Assembly (NCBI GenBank): GCA_018302185.1
Contig: JAGVZX010000104.1
Coordinates: forward strand, 1-6,586
Source of the DNA: Candidatus Woesearchaeota archaeon
Lineage (GTDB): Archaea; Nanobdellota; Nanobdellia; Woesearchaeales; UBA10200
Direction of reading: 5' to 3'
DNA: 6,586 bases
In this document: piece by piece, positions 5,769 to 6,586 of the stretch
How the letters are laid out: every line of letters starts with the position of its first letter
Numbering within the stretch: the stretch's first letter is position 1
Notes under the pieces: model-generated
Database searches by the model: none
Seen by the model: only the letters and a program-made list of their open reading frames with translations
What the model was told of the DNA's origin: nothing
Made by a program: the position numbers and the translations under genes

Positions 5769-5784
5769 ATAATGAAATCTCTCT

Positions 5785-5790
5785 AAAAAA
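5785..5790 (-). terminator. T-tract terminator after the upstream PEP-domain gene
   Basis: A T6 run on the minus strand, 17 nt past the stop of the upstream paralogue and before the promoter at 5724-5733, separates the two paralogues into different transcription units. Confidence 0.45.
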
Positions 5791-5806
5791 TAATTATCCA
5801 GAACAC

Positions 5807-6586
5807 CTATGCTCTTGCTAAAACCCTTACCAATCCATGGTTAGCATTAACTTCAACTAGATCACCATCATTGAGCACATCTGTTGCAATTTTTGTTGCA
5901 ATTACGCATGGCTTAAATAATTCGCGAGCAACAATAGCTGCATGGCAGGTTATTCCGCCTTCATCTGTGATTATTGCAGAAGCCTTTTTCATCAGATGGA
6001 TAAAGTCAGGTGATGTCATTGTTGTGACTAGAATATCCCCCTCATTAAAGTTATTGGAAGACCTTGGGTCAAAAATCTTAGCTACTTTTCCTGTAATCTT
6101 GCCGCCGTAAGCTCTCATTCCCTCAAATTCATCAATCTCTTGATTATTATTTGATCCAAGAAGTCGTTTTTCTAGTTTTGAAGCATCATCCTCAACTAGG
6201 ATCCCTATGCTTTGTTTCTTAACATACATCACACAATATCTGCTTCTTTTCTTTAATATGTTGATATCAAATTTATTGTTTACAATTGCTTCAAATTCAT
6301 TTGGAAGAGAATAATTAAGCAACGCCCTGCTTATGCCAGTTCTTCTTCTGAACTCATTCATAAATATCTCAAAATAATGGTTTGCCTTTAAAGCTGCAAT
6401 TTTCCTGTCATCCTGAAAGACACAGAAGTAATCAAGCAATCTTATCAATCTATTATACTTATCATCTAGATTAAGTTTTTTAATCAGATTCTCTTTATCT
6501 TTCTTTACAGCATCAAGCCTTTTCTTGTTAAGCTTAAATACTATTGCAGGAGCTACATTGCTATCCAGTATCATCTTAACCTCATT
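5807..6586 (-). CDS. Second PEP-utilising mobile-domain protein, C-terminal part (5' end outside window)
   Basis: The frame is open to the right edge, so the start lies outside the window; the ATG at 6574 is internal, because the codons before it (NEVK) match the NEVI of the neighbouring paralogue. The visible 259 residues align with the last ~250 of that neighbour: a coiled, charged stretch (NKKRLDAVKKDKENLIKKL), LLDYFCVFQDDRK, then the swivelling domain with FEGMRAYGG, TTMTSPDF and ITDEGGITCHAAIVARE. The phosphate-carrying His codon is at 5944-5942. The usual E-x-G-I-P after the His motif is ELFKP here. C-terminal to it are CVIATKIAT and GD-VEVNANHG. No PEP-binding barrel follows, since the protein ends here. 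By eye about half the residues are identical, more in the last 100. This is an old tandem duplication, not a recent one, because synonymous positions differ widely. Whether an ATP-grasp lies outside the window is unknown. Confidence 0.85.
   Translation of the reverse strand, partial: NEVKMILDSNVAPAIVFKLNKKRLDAVKKDKENLIKKLNLDDKYNRLIRLLDYFCVFQDDRKIAALKANHYFEIFMNEFRRRTGISRALLNYSLPNEFEAIVNNKFDINILKKRSRYCVMYVKKQSIGILVEDDASKLEKRLLGSNNNQEIDEFEGMRAYGGKITGKVAKIFDPRSSNNFNEGDILVTTMTSPDFIHLMKKASAIITDEGGITCHAAIVARELFKPCVIATKIATDVLNDGDLVEVNANHGLVRVLARA

Noticed and set aside
5695..5770. Short CRISPR-like array from the GTGGTCACA copies
   Set aside because: Repeats are only 9 bp, spacing is uneven (34 and 11 bp), and they surround a promoter; operator sites explain them better.
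5807..6574. Complete 255-residue protein starting at the ATG at 6574
   Set aside because: The frame stays open to the window edge and the preceding codons align with the paralogue, so this ATG is internal and the gene is partial.

Overview
The window reads as a piece of a low-GC archaeal chromosome. The evidence is a canonical archaeal PCNA, a single-domain TRAM protein, a HerA/FtsK-superfamily ATPase, TATA-box (box A) promoters, T-tract terminators, and at least two genes whose TATA-to-start spacing suggests leaderless mRNAs. The short genes, many proteins of unknown function and repeated PEP-utilising 'mobile domain' proteins suggest a DPANN lineage such as Woesearchaeales/Nanoarchaeota. 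That placement is an inference from gene style, not from a marker phylogeny.

Layout. Positions 1-2096 hold three minus-strand genes: a TRAM protein (cut by the left edge), a 77-residue two-helix membrane protein, and a HerA-like ATPase. Each has its own TATA/SD-like signals, so this is probably not one tight operon. Positions 2097-2547 are a 451-bp gene-less stretch. It contains an element of about 196 nt closed by a perfect 19-bp inverted repeat that folds into a three-way junction. Three G-U wobbles mark the plus strand as the transcribed one. I read it as an unassigned structured ncRNA, and it is the most interesting object here. Positions 2548-3950 hold the plus-strand PCNA gene, a T7 terminator, and an unknown 165-residue protein with a likely leaderless GTG start.

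Positions 3990-6586 hold two minus-strand paralogues that end in the phosphohistidine swivelling domain of PEP synthase/PPDK-type enzymes. Neither has a visible ATP-grasp domain or PEP-binding barrel in the sequence available. The downstream one has a strong TATA box inside its longest reading frame, so the real start is probably the ATG at 5699. Its promoter is surrounded by three GTGNNCAC repeats that look like operator sites.

PCNA and the HerA-like ATPase are genome-maintenance functions that flank the ncRNA divergently. The TRAM protein is probably an RNA chaperone. No co-operation between the PEP-domain proteins and the rest can be read from the sequence.
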